A DNA stretch of 39,549 nucleotides from contig LUZC01000009.1 in assembly GCA_001603505.1 (NCBI GenBank), positions 1-39,549 on the forward strand. The letters are read 5' to 3'. Below the pieces are notes generated by a model, which was given only the letters and a program-made list of their open reading frames with translations, made no database searches and had not been told where the DNA came from. This DNA is from Bacteroidales bacterium Bact_11. Lineage in GTDB: Bacteria > Bacteroidota > Bacteroidia > Bacteroidales > UBA932. Of the stretch, positions 23,777 to 32,000 are shown piece by piece (within the stretch, counting starts at the first letter, position 1; each line of letters begins with the position of its first letter). A program made the position numbers and the translations under genes.

Positions 23777-24550
23777 TTACACGCCGGCGACGCGGGTGCG
23801 GTATTCCTTGATGCAGGCGTCGAGGCGTTCGTGGGCGGTGGTGTCGCCCGGCACGTTGTGCGACGGGTGGATGTAGAGCTTGACGCCGCGCTGCTCAAGG
23901 ATTTCAGCCACGGTGCCGAGCGTCATCCACACGGTGGTAACGAATGCCATGGTCGAAAGCGGGCCGATCTTGTCGAACTCCTTGTCCATCTTCACGGAAG
24001 CGTCCTGCAGCGGGCAGCAGGAATCCACCACGTAGTCGGCAATCTGGAAAAGGTTCTTGCCGCAGGAGTGGCGCGGAACCTTTTCGCCGGTTTCCGAGGC
24101 GGAGCCGAACACGATGACCTTCATGCCGAGGCGCTTGGCTTCGAGGGCGACGTCGATGTTGACGGCGTTGATGCCGGTGTGCGAGAAGATCCATACGCAG
24201 TCGCGCTTGTCGAAGTTCCAGCTGCTCATAATGGTCTTGCCGTAGCCTTCGGTGCGTTCCAGGAACAGGAACTGGTTGATACCCATTTCACCGACAATGT
24301 GGGTGAAAAAGGTCAAAGGGATTTCGCAAAGGGGATGGAAGCCCACGAATCCGCCGATGCGGGGATACATCTCCTCGATGGGCAGGTTGGCGTGGCCGCA
24401 GCCGAAGGTATGGATCCAGCGACCGGCCTCGATGGTGTCGGCCATCACTTCCGCCACCTTGCGGATGTTTTCCATCTGGGTGTCTTCGATCTTGTCCATC
24501 ACGGCGATGGCGTTCTTTTTCCACTCTTTTGCGTACTTTTGGGTAATCAT
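23777..24550 (-). CDS. SIS-domain phosphosugar-binding protein (COG4821-like)
   Basis: The protein has 257 residues and one SIS domain. It has FGCGHANLPIEEM after the first strand and FSHTGINAVNIDVALEAKRLG, the phosphosugar loop and following helix, later. The size fits the UPF0309/COG4821 group, not MurQ etherases, which are near 300 residues and have a GAGTSGRLG motif. Members bind phosphorylated amino sugars and may act as isomerases. It is the last gene of the unit with NamZ, GH18, ROK and MFS, so its substrate may be a phosphorylated amino sugar made by the ROK kinase. An etherase or isomerase role is a guess. Confidence 0.75.
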   Translation of the reverse strand: MITQKYAKEWKKNAIAVMDKIEDTQMENIRKVAEVMADTIEAGRWIHTFGCGHANLPIEEMYPRIGGFVGFHPLCEIPLTFFTHIVGEMGINQFLFLERTEGYGKTIMSSWNFDKRDCVWIFSHTGINAVNIDVALEAKRLGMKVIVFGSASETGEKVPRHSCGKNLFQIADYVVDSCCPLQDASVKMDKEFDKIGPLSTMAFVTTVWMTLGTVAEILEQRGVKLYIHPSHNVPGDTTAHERLDACIKEYRTRVAGV

Positions 24551-24561
24551 ATCGGTGTTCG

Positions 24562-25716
24562 TTATTTGTTGTTCTTATTGGCAGATTTGAGGGCGATGGG
24601 CACGATGACCATCATCGCAACGATGGCGGTGAACATCAGCGCCGGAAGGGTGGCGTAGCGGCCGAGCACGAAGGCGTTGCCGGTGAGCCGGTTGAAGGTG
24701 AACTGTCCCAGCAGGGCGATGAAGATGGCGATCGACATGGCCGTGCCCGACTGGCTGCGGAACGCACCGCCGATGTAGTTGAGCACCACCGGGAACGTGG
24801 CGCCCACGCCGAATCCGATGAGGGTCATGGCGATGCAGGCGCCCGTAGCGCCGTTGCAGAACGTATAGAGCACCACGCCGCCCAACGCCACGGTCAGATA
24901 GGTATAGAGGGTGCCGATCGCCTTGAGCTTCCGCTGGATGGCGCCCAGCGGGAAGCGTCCCGCCATCATTCCGATGGTGAACCAGGTCATCGCCAGTGTG
25001 GCGGCCTTCGTGCCCATGGGGGTGGTCTGGTTAAAGAATTCCACCGTGTAGCTGCCGCTGCATCCCTCGAAGCCGCTCTCGAAGAAGAGGACGACCGCGA
25101 ACAGCAGCAACGCCGGATACTTCAGCAGCCCCAGCGACTTGCTCAGCGACACGTTCTCCGACGGCTTGGCGGCCGGGAAGGCGATGAGGCAGAAGAACAC
25201 GATAAACAGGGCCATCACGCCCGAAATCGCATTCAACGGGATGCTGTAGTCGGGAAGGAATACGTTGAGCAGGGTCCAGAGCAGGGCGCCGATGCAGTAG
25301 AAAGCACCCAGCACACCGAGCCGGCCGCCGCGCTTGTCATCGTCGTAGATATCGGCGACCACGGCGTTGGTCAGGCCGTTGAGGATGCCGCCGCCCAGTC
25401 CGAGACAGAAAATCGATCCGTGCAGCAGGTAGAGATCGCCCAGTCGCGCCAGTCCCTGGATGCCGGCCAGCGCCAGGACGGAACTGATCACCAGCAGCCA
25501 CTTGTAGCCGAAACGGTCGACGACTGGCCCGAAGATCACCGTGCCCAGGATGATGCCGATCGACATGGTGGAAGGCAGGGAAAGGGCGCCCTCGCCCGCG
25601 ACGAGCTGGAGCTTGCCCAGGATGGGGGCCAGCGAAAGCATGGTCACCCCGAAAAAAGCCATTCCCGCGCAGGCGGCCACGAAAACGGCGGTGGTGTTAT
25701 AGGTTTTAGCAGTCAT
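24562..25716 (-). CDS. MFS sugar transporter
   Basis: The protein has 384 residues and about twelve hydrophobic segments. The loop between helices 2 and 3 reads GPVVDRFGYKW, which fits the MFS signature GxxxDRxGR/K. The second half starts near residue 195 (LLKYPALLLFAVVLFFESGFEG), as in fucose-permease-like sugar transporters. It should import a sugar across the inner membrane by cation symport. Its position between the ROK kinase and the SIS protein points to uptake of the sugar released by the NamZ and GH18 lipoproteins. Gaps are 6 nt to the kinase gene and 11 nt to the SIS gene. Confidence 0.85.
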   Translation of the reverse strand: MTAKTYNTTAVFVAACAGMAFFGVTMLSLAPILGKLQLVAGEGALSLPSTMSIGIILGTVIFGPVVDRFGYKWLLVISSVLALAGIQGLARLGDLYLLHGSIFCLGLGGGILNGLTNAVVADIYDDDKRGGRLGVLGAFYCIGALLWTLLNVFLPDYSIPLNAISGVMALFIVFFCLIAFPAAKPSENVSLSKSLGLLKYPALLLFAVVLFFESGFEGCSGSYTVEFFNQTTPMGTKAATLAMTWFTIGMMAGRFPLGAIQRKLKAIGTLYTYLTVALGGVVLYTFCNGATGACIAMTLIGFGVGATFPVVLNYIGGAFRSQSGTAMSIAIFIALLGQFTFNRLTGNAFVLGRYATLPALMFTAIVAMMVIVPIALKSANKNNK

Positions 25717-25722
25717 ATCCTG

Positions 25723-26634
25723 TTACTTTTCTGTTTCCCAGATGGCCAGGAAGGCGGCACCCAGCAGGGCGGCGTCTCCGCCGGTTTCCGCCGCGCAGAA
25801 GCGTACCTCGCGCATGGAGATCGGCTGTCCCCAGCGGCAGGCTTCGGTGTAGATCCGGTCGATGAATGCCGTGGCGGGACCGAATACGCCGCCGCCGAAG
25901 ATCACTTTCTGCGGATTGAATAGGCTCACGAGGTTGGCGGCCCCCATGCCCCAGAGCTGAATGGCCTTGTCGAGGATCTGCGTAGCGACGGGATCCTTGC
26001 CATAGCCGGCGAACACGTCGTAGCTGCTCTTTGCCGGATCGGCGTACAGCAGCTGCGCCTGATGGCCGATGCCGTTGCCGGAAGCGTAGTATTCAAAGCA
26101 GCCCACGGGCCCGAATTCTTCGCGCCAGGGCGATTCCAGTGCCATCCAGCCGGTGGCGCCCACGATGTCGCTGGCCCCGTGGATCACCCTGCCGTCGAGC
26201 AGGATGCCCGCGCCGATGCCCGTCCCGACAGCCAGATAGATGGCATCGGTGCATCCGCGGGCAGCTCCTTTCCAGACCTCGCCGAGGATGTAGCAGGTGC
26301 GGTCGCTTTCAATGGCCACGCGCACCGAGGGATCGCCGATGGCCTCTTCCAGTTCCCGCTGCAGGGGATAGTCGTCCCATCCGGGAATATTGGGCGCCCA
26401 CACGGTGCCTTTTTTCGAGTAGACGATGCCGGGCACGCACACGCCCACCGCTTCCACCGGCAGGTCGGGCCGCTGCCTGCGCAGGTCCGTGACTGCTTCG
26501 GCCACGAGCCCGCCCACGGCGGAACCACTGGCGCCTTCCAGCAGCCGGTACGATTTGCAGATGATTTCGCCGTTGCGGTCGAACAGGGCCGCCGCAATCT
26601 TCGTTCCTCCGAGGTCGATGCCGATGACAGCCAT
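25723..26634 (-). CDS. ROK-family sugar kinase-like protein with altered sugar/zinc motif
   Basis: The protein has 303 residues. The ATP-binding loop GIDLGGTK is at 5-12, and a second phosphate loop AVGTGIGAG is at 135-143. Asp111 in IESDRTC is at the place of the catalytic base. The usual ExGH motif is replaced by ATGW at 160-163, and of the zinc-binding cysteines only Cys179 remains (FGPVGCFE). The sugar pocket therefore differs from glucokinase and GlcNAc kinase. It should phosphorylate the sugar brought in by the adjacent MFS protein, but the substrate is not readable. It follows the GH18 gene by 9 nt. Confidence 0.8.
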   Translation of the reverse strand: MAVIGIDLGGTKIAAALFDRNGEIICKSYRLLEGASGSAVGGLVAEAVTDLRRQRPDLPVEAVGVCVPGIVYSKKGTVWAPNIPGWDDYPLQRELEEAIGDPSVRVAIESDRTCYILGEVWKGAARGCTDAIYLAVGTGIGAGILLDGRVIHGASDIVGATGWMALESPWREEFGPVGCFEYYASGNGIGHQAQLLYADPAKSSYDVFAGYGKDPVATQILDKAIQLWGMGAANLVSLFNPQKVIFGGGVFGPATAFIDRIYTEACRWGQPISMREVRFCAAETGGDAALLGAAFLAIWETEK

Positions 26635-26643
26635 ATGCAGAGG

Positions 26644-27804
26644 TTAGTTCGTCATGACGGCGTTCCAAACGGCCGTGCGGAGCGTTCCTTTGGCGTCGTC
26701 CTGGTCGTATTCCCAGTACATCAGACCCAGCATGCCTTTCTGGCGAACCCAGTCGCCCTTGATGGCGATGCTGCGCGGGTTGTCGTAGCCGCAGAAGAAG
26801 TCGCCGCCCATGGTTTCCACATAGGGGCACTGGGCGATCTCGTCCCACTGGTTGCGGCGGTACTTGGTGCGGTCGTAGGTAAGGATGCTCTTGTAGGTGA
26901 TGGCCGTCGGCTTCTGGCTCCAGGAATGGCGTCCGTAGAAGGGGATGCCCAGCACCAGTTTCTTCGGCGATACGCCGGCGTTGAGATAGGCCTGGACCGA
27001 ACGCACGCAGTCCTTGTATGCCCGGGAGTCACTCAGCGCGGAGTGGTGGTGCGGCGCCTCGTCGAGGTCGTAGGTCATGATGTTCACATAATCGACATAT
27101 GGGTCCATCCCCTTGATGTCGACGTAGCGGTATCCGCCGGTAACGGCCACCTTGTCGGTGCAGTAGCCGGCGTAGGAAAGTTCATAGTCGGATCCCAGCG
27201 TCTCGCGGAGCTGTTTGACCAGCAGCACGTAGTTGTCGGTGTCGCAGGAAGGGTCGCACTCCGCACCGCTCCACGACAGGCCGGGGAACTCCCAGTCGAG
27301 GTCGATGCCGTCGATGCCATATTTCTGCAGGAAGGCAAGGCAGTCTTCCGCAAAGGCCTTCCGGTTGGATTCGCTCTTGGACAGGGCCGAGAAGCTGCCG
27401 CCCTGCTTGTTGTCGGAGTTCGACACGCCGTGGGTGAAACTCAGGCAGATCTTCAGGTCGGGATTACTCAGCTTGAGCGCCACGATGCTCTCGAAGCGGG
27501 CCTCCTTGCCCTGCAGCTTGAATCCCTGGTACACGCCGTCCACCATGTAGAGTTCCGCAAAGGCATAGTTGATGTGCGTCACGATGTAGGCGTCGGGAAT
27601 CAGGGAACCGTAGTAGGTCACGTAGGCCGTGGCGTGACGGCCGTCGTAGATGGGCTTGTTGCGCGCCACCACCGGCTCGACGATTTCCGGATCGACCTCC
27701 GGCTCCGGCGTGGGTTCCGGCTCGGCACCGAGAGGATCTTCGCAACCGACGGTCATCCACAGCGCGGTGAAGAGGCAGAGGAACGGGATGAATCTATTCT
27801 TCAT
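26644..27804 (-). CDS. GH18 lipoprotein (chitinase/endo-N-acetylglucosaminidase type)
   Basis: The protein has 386 residues. The start at 27804 gives a lipoprotein signal with lipobox TVGC (Cys21); a longer frame to 27885 is rejected. An acidic proline linker (residues 28-44) leads to a TIM barrel with the GH18 motif DGIDLDWE at 165-172, Glu172 being the acid/base. The strand motif VDYVNIMTYDLD and the late MYWEYDQD are also typical. It acts on beta-1,4-linked GlcNAc polymers or glycans at the cell surface or in the periplasm. Its start overlaps the NamZ gene by 11 nt, which suggests that both act on the same substrate. Confidence 0.88.
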   Translation of the reverse strand: MKNRFIPFLCLFTALWMTVGCEDPLGAEPEPTPEPEVDPEIVEPVVARNKPIYDGRHATAYVTYYGSLIPDAYIVTHINYAFAELYMVDGVYQGFKLQGKEARFESIVALKLSNPDLKICLSFTHGVSNSDNKQGGSFSALSKSESNRKAFAEDCLAFLQKYGIDGIDLDWEFPGLSWSGAECDPSCDTDNYVLLVKQLRETLGSDYELSYAGYCTDKVAVTGGYRYVDIKGMDPYVDYVNIMTYDLDEAPHHHSALSDSRAYKDCVRSVQAYLNAGVSPKKLVLGIPFYGRHSWSQKPTAITYKSILTYDRTKYRRNQWDEIAQCPYVETMGGDFFCGYDNPRSIAIKGDWVRQKGMLGLMYWEYDQDDAKGTLRTAVWNAVMTN

Positions 27805-28990
27805 ACAGCAGATACGGTTTTCGTTGTTCCTGGAAGCTGGCCACGTCATCGGCCCACATGGCCTTGATCTCGTCGGCAGAGGCACCTTCCTTGATCATCC
27901 TGCGCACATAGTCGCGGCCGATGAGCAATTCGAAGAACGAACGGAAGAAATGGTCGTCTAGGTTGAGGTTGCGGTAGGCGTCGATTACGTAGGTGAGGTT
28001 GATGCCTTCGGCATTGACTTCCTCATCGGAGGGAACGGTTCGCAGGTCAACGCCGTAGCACTTGCGGTCGAGTTGCGGCGGATTCTTGGCGCCCTCGATG
28101 CTGCGGGGCGTAAAGGAGAAGCGGTAGCCCAGCATGTTCGGATGCCCGTATACCTGGAAGGGCGCGCTTGTGCCCCTGCCAAGGCTTACCGGGGTTGCCT
28201 CGAAATAGCAGAGCGAGGGGTAGAGGTAGATCGACCGCATGTCGGGCAGGTTGGGTGAGGGTTTGACCGGGAGCACGTAATGCGACCGGTGGGTGTAATT
28301 CCGGCAGGGGATCACGGTCAGGTCGCAGCGGATGCCGTCGGGCAGCCAGCCTTCGCCGTTGATCATCAGTGCCAGTTCGCCGAGCGTCATGCCATGGCAC
28401 ACCGGAATAGGCCAATATCCCACACCGGACTTGTATTTCATGTCGAGGATCGGGCCGTCCACATAGAAGCCGATGGGGTTGGGCCGGTCGAGCACAACCA
28501 TCTTCTTGCCGTGCTGCGCGCAGACACCCATCATCTTGCCCATCGTCACGTTGTAGGTGTAGAAGCGGCAGCCCACGTCCTGCAGGTCGAACACCAGCAC
28601 GTCAAATTCCTCCACGGCTTCGTCGGAAGGGACACCGCCCTTGCCGTCGTAAAGCGACCGGATGGGAACGCCCGTCGGGCCGTCCACCGAGTTGCTCACC
28701 AGCTCGCCGGCGTCGGCCGTGCCGCGGAACCCGTGTTCCGGCGAAAAGATCGACACCACATTCACGCCGAGGGAAAGCAGCGTGTCGAGGACGTGCCTGT
28801 CGGAGGTAATCATGCCTGTCTGGTTGGAGAGGATCGACACCCGCTGTCCTTCGAGCAAGGGCAGGTATGCCCCAATATCCGTCGCTCCGGGAAGGATGTC
28901 GGGCGTAGGGGCATATACGCGCGGCTGCGTAGCACAGGAAGCGAATGTCGCCAGCAGGGCCGCAAACAGGAAGATTTTTTTCATATCCAT
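27794..28990 (-). CDS. namZ: NamZ-type exo-beta-N-acetylmuramidase lipoprotein (DUF1343/GH171)
   Basis: The protein has 398 residues. The signal MKKIFLFAALLATFASC gives a lipobox FASC. The start at 28990 shares a base with the tsaE stop; an ATG two codons later (28984) is equally good. The DUF1343 pattern is clear: VSILSNQTGM, SPEHGFRG, FDLQDVGCRFYTY, VLDRPNPIG and GRGTSAPFQ. NamZ enzymes remove MurNAc from the non-reducing end of peptidoglycan fragments, as shown in Bacillus and Tannerella. The family covers the full length here. With the downstream GH18, kinase, transporter and SIS genes it points to cell-wall sugar salvage. Confidence 0.88.
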   Translation of the reverse strand: MDMKKIFLFAALLATFASCATQPRVYAPTPDILPGATDIGAYLPLLEGQRVSILSNQTGMITSDRHVLDTLLSLGVNVVSIFSPEHGFRGTADAGELVSNSVDGPTGVPIRSLYDGKGGVPSDEAVEEFDVLVFDLQDVGCRFYTYNVTMGKMMGVCAQHGKKMVVLDRPNPIGFYVDGPILDMKYKSGVGYWPIPVCHGMTLGELALMINGEGWLPDGIRCDLTVIPCRNYTHRSHYVLPVKPSPNLPDMRSIYLYPSLCYFEATPVSLGRGTSAPFQVYGHPNMLGYRFSFTPRSIEGAKNPPQLDRKCYGVDLRTVPSDEEVNAEGINLTYVIDAYRNLNLDDHFFRSFFELLIGRDYVRRMIKEGASADEIKAMWADDVASFQEQRKPYLLYEE

Positions 28991-29403
28991 TAAAATAACA
29001 AGGTTCTTGTGTCGGCGTCTTCCACCAGGATCTGTACGTTCAGCGTCTCTTCGGGCAGGATCTCTTCGATCAGTTCCGGCCATTCGATCAGGCAGAGCGC
29101 CCCGGAATCGAAGTACTCGAAAACGCCGATGTCCAGCGCCTCGGAGAGGTGGCCTATGCGGTAGAAGTCGAAATGATAGACGGGTTTTCCCGCGCCGTTA
29201 CGGTATTCGTTGACCAGCGTGAAGGTGGGGCTGTTCACCACGTCCTGTACACCCAGCGCTTTGCACACGGCAGTGATGAAGGTCGTCTTGCCCGCACCCA
29301 TCTGTCCGTGGAACGCCACGATGGTGTGGTCGCCTAGATGGTCGAGGAAGGCCCGCGCCGCCCGCGGCAGATCGCCCGTTCCGTTGATGATAATCTCCGT
29401 CAT
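28990..29403 (-). CDS. tsaE: TsaE, ATPase of the t6A tRNA-modification complex
   Basis: The protein has 137 residues. Walker A is GQMGAGKT at 33-40, followed by NSPTFTLVNEY, HFDFYRIG and LIEWPELIEE, all typical of TsaE. It acts with TsaB and TsaD to make threonylcarbamoyl-adenosine at position 37 of ANN-decoding tRNAs in the cytoplasm. It is the first gene of the minus-strand unit leading into namZ, with which it overlaps by one base. This puts a near-essential tRNA enzyme under the same promoter as the sugar-salvage genes. Confidence 0.95.
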   Translation of the reverse strand: MTEIIINGTGDLPRAARAFLDHLGDHTIVAFHGQMGAGKTTFITAVCKALGVQDVVNSPTFTLVNEYRNGAGKPVYHFDFYRIGHLSEALDIGVFEYFDSGALCLIEWPELIEEILPEETLNVQILVEDADTRTLLF

Positions 29404-29409
29404 ATCCTA

Positions 29410-29417
29410 CAAAGTTA
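29410..29417 (-). promoter_or_regulatory. Bacteroidetes -7 promoter element for tsaE-namZ unit
   Basis: The minus strand reads TAACTTTG, a TAnnTTTG match, 6 nt before the start codon at 29403. TTG at 29442-29440 on the minus strand could be the -33 element with a 22-nt spacer. The mRNA would be almost leaderless. Confidence 0.55.
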
Positions 29418-29452
29418 GCAAAAAAAACCATGGGCGTCACAATTTCTTGGTA

Positions 29453-29483
29453 TTGACTCTTGTGGGAAAAATGGTGACCTTTG
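29453..29483 (+). promoter_or_regulatory. Promoter for feoAB
   Basis: TTG at 29453-29455, a 20-nt spacer, and GACCTTTG at 29476-29483 (one mismatch to TAnnTTTG) lie 19 nt before the ATG. I saw no obvious Fur box in this short region. Confidence 0.45.
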
Positions 29484-29502
29484 CAACATTAATTGAGCAA
29501 GA

Positions 29503-31830
29503 ATGACACTGAATGAGCTGAAGGTTGGCGGATGGGCGCGCATCGTGAAGGTAGGCGGCGGCGGATCGTTGCGCCAGCATTTTCTCGATATGGGCGTGAT
29601 TCCCGGAACGGTGCTGAAACTCACGAAACTGGCCCCGCTCGGCGACCCGATGGAGTTTTTGGTGAACGGCTACGCCTTGTCGCTGCGCAAGGCCGATGCG
29701 GCCGAAATCGAAATCGAGGAGGCTGAACCGGTCGATCCGGTCAAGGCCCCCGACGAACCCCATGAAGACGAACACCCCGGCTTGGGCGAGGGTGGCAAAT
29801 ACCACGACAAAAGCCACGAACACGCGCTCCCCGCCGGCACGGTCCTGACCTTTGCGCTGGCAGGCAACCAGAACTGCGGCAAGACCACGCTCTTCAACCA
29901 ACTCACCGGTTCCAACCAGCACGTCGGTAACTTCCCGGGCGTGACGGTCGACCGCAAGGACGGTGTTATCCGCCGTCATCCCGACACTCGCATCACCGAC
30001 CTGCCCGGTATCTATTCACTGGCGCCCTATACCTCGGAAGAAATCGTCTCGCGCGACTTCATCCTGAAAGAAAAACCTCACTGCATCATCAACATCGTGG
30101 ATGCGGGCAACATCGAGCGCAACCTCTACCTGACCATGCAATTGATGGAACTCGAAGTCCCGATGGTGCTGGCACTCAATATGATGGACGAGGTCCGCGG
30201 CAACGGCGGCAGCATCCGTGTGAATGAGATGGAGGAGGCGCTCGGCTTTCCCGTCGTGGCGATTTCCGCCGCCAAGAACGAAGGTATCGAGGAGCTCGTG
30301 GAGCACGCCGTGCACATCGCCCGCTACCAGGAGAAGCCGGGCCGTCAGGACTTCTGCGACAAGGATGACCACGGTGGCGCCGTGCACCGCTGTCTCCACG
30401 GCATCATGCACCTGGTGGAAGACCATGCCAAAAAGGCGGGCCTTCCGGTGCGATATGTGGCCAGCCGCCTGATCGACGGCGATCCGGCGGTGGAAGCGGA
30501 ACTCGACCTCCAGCAGAACGAAAAGGAGATGATCGAGCACATCATCGTGCAGATGGAGGAAGAACGCGGCCTCGACCGCAACGCGGCGATGGCCGACATG
30601 CGCTTTGCCTTCATCCGGAAGCTTTGCGCCAAGACGGTGGTCAAGCCGCACGAAACCAAGGAATATCAGCGCAGCCGCCGGGCCGACCGCATCCTGACCG
30701 GCCGATGGACGGCTATTCCGATCTTCCTGGCGGTTATCTCGCTGGTTATCTGGCTGTCGATCGACGTGCTGGGCGCCCCGCTCCAGGACTGGCTTGCCGA
30801 CGGCATCCGGTGGCTGGGGGCGAAGGCCGACACGGGGATGGAGCGTTGGGGCGTGGTTCCCGCTGTCCGTTCGCTGGTGGTCGACGGCATTTTCGGCGGC
30901 GTGGGTACGGTGGTCAGTTTCGTGCCGATCATCATCCTGCTGTTCTTTTTCCTGTCGCTGCTGGAAGACAGCGGCTATATGGCGCGTGTGGCGTTCGTGA
31001 GCGACAAGCTGCTGCGCCAGATTGGCCTGACAGGGCGGAGCATCGTGCCGCTGCTCATCGGCTTCGGCTGCAGCGTACCGGCCGTGATGAGCACCCGCAC
31101 GCTTCCTTCTGCCCACGACCGTCGCCTCACGGTCATGCTGACGCCTTTCATGAGCTGTTCGGCGAAGATTCCCATTTACGCTTTCTTCACGGCGGCGTTT
31201 TTCCCGGGTCACGGCGGCCTGGTGCTGGTGGTCCTGTATCTGTCGGCCATCCTGGTCGGCATTCTGGTGGCGCTGATTTCCAAACGGATCCGTCCGGACC
31301 GCGAGCCGGCGCCGTTTGTGATGGAGCTTCCCAACTACCGGTTGCCGGGCCTCAAGAACGTGGGGCATCTGCTCTGGGACAAAACCAAGGACTTCCTGCA
31401 GCGGGCTTTCACGGTGATCTTCGTGGCGTCGATCGTCATCTGGTTCCTTCAGTCTTTCAACTTCCGCCTGCAGATGGTGGAGGGGGGCGAAGGCAGTATG
31501 CTGGCGCAGATTGCCGGCGTGATCGCCCCGCTCTTCCAGCCGCTCGGCCTGGGCGATTGGCGCATCGTCACGGCGCTGATCACCGGTTTCCTGGCCAAGG
31601 AGGCGGTGGTATCGACGATGGAGGTGCTCGGCGTCGCGACGGCGCTCACGACCGTCACGGCCGTGGCGATGCTGGCTTTCTGCCTGCTCTACACGCCCTG
31701 CGTGGCGGCAATCGCCGCAGTCAAACGTGAACTGGGTGGAAAGAGGGCCGTCTGGATGGTGGTGTTCCAATGTGTCCTGGCCTGGCTGGTGGCTTGGCTG
31801 GCCTATAACATAGCGGAGATGCTCGTATGA
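29503..31830 (+). CDS. feoB: FeoA-FeoB fusion, ferrous iron transporter
   Basis: The protein has 775 residues. Residues 1-73 are a FeoA-type SH3-like domain. A linker (74-112) is rich in acidic residues and has five His (87, 91, 101, 105, 107). The FeoB G domain follows with G1 GNQNCGKT (121-128), switch segment GVTVDRKDG, G3 DLPG (166-169) and G4 NMMD. The membrane part starts near residue 400 and has the Gate motifs GFGCSVPAVMSTR and SCSAKIPIYA. It imports Fe2+ across the inner membrane. FeoA-FeoB fusion is common in Bacteroidetes. The gene overlaps the next by ATGA. Confidence 0.95.
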   Translation: MTLNELKVGGWARIVKVGGGGSLRQHFLDMGVIPGTVLKLTKLAPLGDPMEFLVNGYALSLRKADAAEIEIEEAEPVDPVKAPDEPHEDEHPGLGEGGKYHDKSHEHALPAGTVLTFALAGNQNCGKTTLFNQLTGSNQHVGNFPGVTVDRKDGVIRRHPDTRITDLPGIYSLAPYTSEEIVSRDFILKEKPHCIINIVDAGNIERNLYLTMQLMELEVPMVLALNMMDEVRGNGGSIRVNEMEEALGFPVVAISAAKNEGIEELVEHAVHIARYQEKPGRQDFCDKDDHGGAVHRCLHGIMHLVEDHAKKAGLPVRYVASRLIDGDPAVEAELDLQQNEKEMIEHIIVQMEEERGLDRNAAMADMRFAFIRKLCAKTVVKPHETKEYQRSRRADRILTGRWTAIPIFLAVISLVIWLSIDVLGAPLQDWLADGIRWLGAKADTGMERWGVVPAVRSLVVDGIFGGVGTVVSFVPIIILLFFFLSLLEDSGYMARVAFVSDKLLRQIGLTGRSIVPLLIGFGCSVPAVMSTRTLPSAHDRRLTVMLTPFMSCSAKIPIYAFFTAAFFPGHGGLVLVVLYLSAILVGILVALISKRIRPDREPAPFVMELPNYRLPGLKNVGHLLWDKTKDFLQRAFTVIFVASIVIWFLQSFNFRLQMVEGGEGSMLAQIAGVIAPLFQPLGLGDWRIVTALITGFLAKEAVVSTMEVLGVATALTTVTAVAMLAFCLLYTPCVAAIAAVKRELGGKRAVWMVVFQCVLAWLVAWLAYNIAEMLV

Positions 31831-32000
31831 ACATCCCCACTTTGATCGTTCTTCTGCTGGTCGTCGCGGCGCTCGTATTGGCCCTCATCCTGGGCCGCCG
31901 TACGGACGATCCCTGCCGCGGTTGTCACGGATGTGACCATCTTCAAAGCGTAAAGCGCAAACCCGTCCGCAAGTCGAACGAGAAAGGGTGCTCCCGGTAG
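31827..32000 (+). CDS. FeoB-associated Cys-rich small membrane protein
   Basis: A 57-residue frame starts at the ATG overlapping the feoB stop (ATGA). Residues 4-23 form one membrane helix (TLIVLLLVVAALVLALILG). The tail has CRGCHGC (Cys30, 33, 36), a further Cys55 and many basic residues. Size, position and CxxCxxC motif fit the FeoB-associated Cys-rich membrane proteins, which may bind iron or a cluster next to FeoB. Its last 58 nt overlap the convergent barrel gene on the other strand. The strict coupling and motif make it a real gene despite its size. Confidence 0.85.
   Translation: MNIPTLIVLLLVVAALVLALILGRRTDDPCRGCHGCDHLQSVKRKPVRKSNEKGCSR

Noticed and set aside
23777-24550. MurQ N-acetylmuramic-acid-6-phosphate etherase
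   Set aside because: The protein is too short and lacks the MurQ GAGTSGRLG segment; only a general SIS phosphosugar call is safe.
26062-27867. A 601-codon plus-strand frame over the ROK and GH18 genes
   Set aside because: The minus strand encodes lipobox, DxxDxDxE and ROK motifs. The plus frame has no recognisable fold. The same holds for the antisense frames at 6403-8022, 18289-19461, 30016-31770 and 36014-37456.
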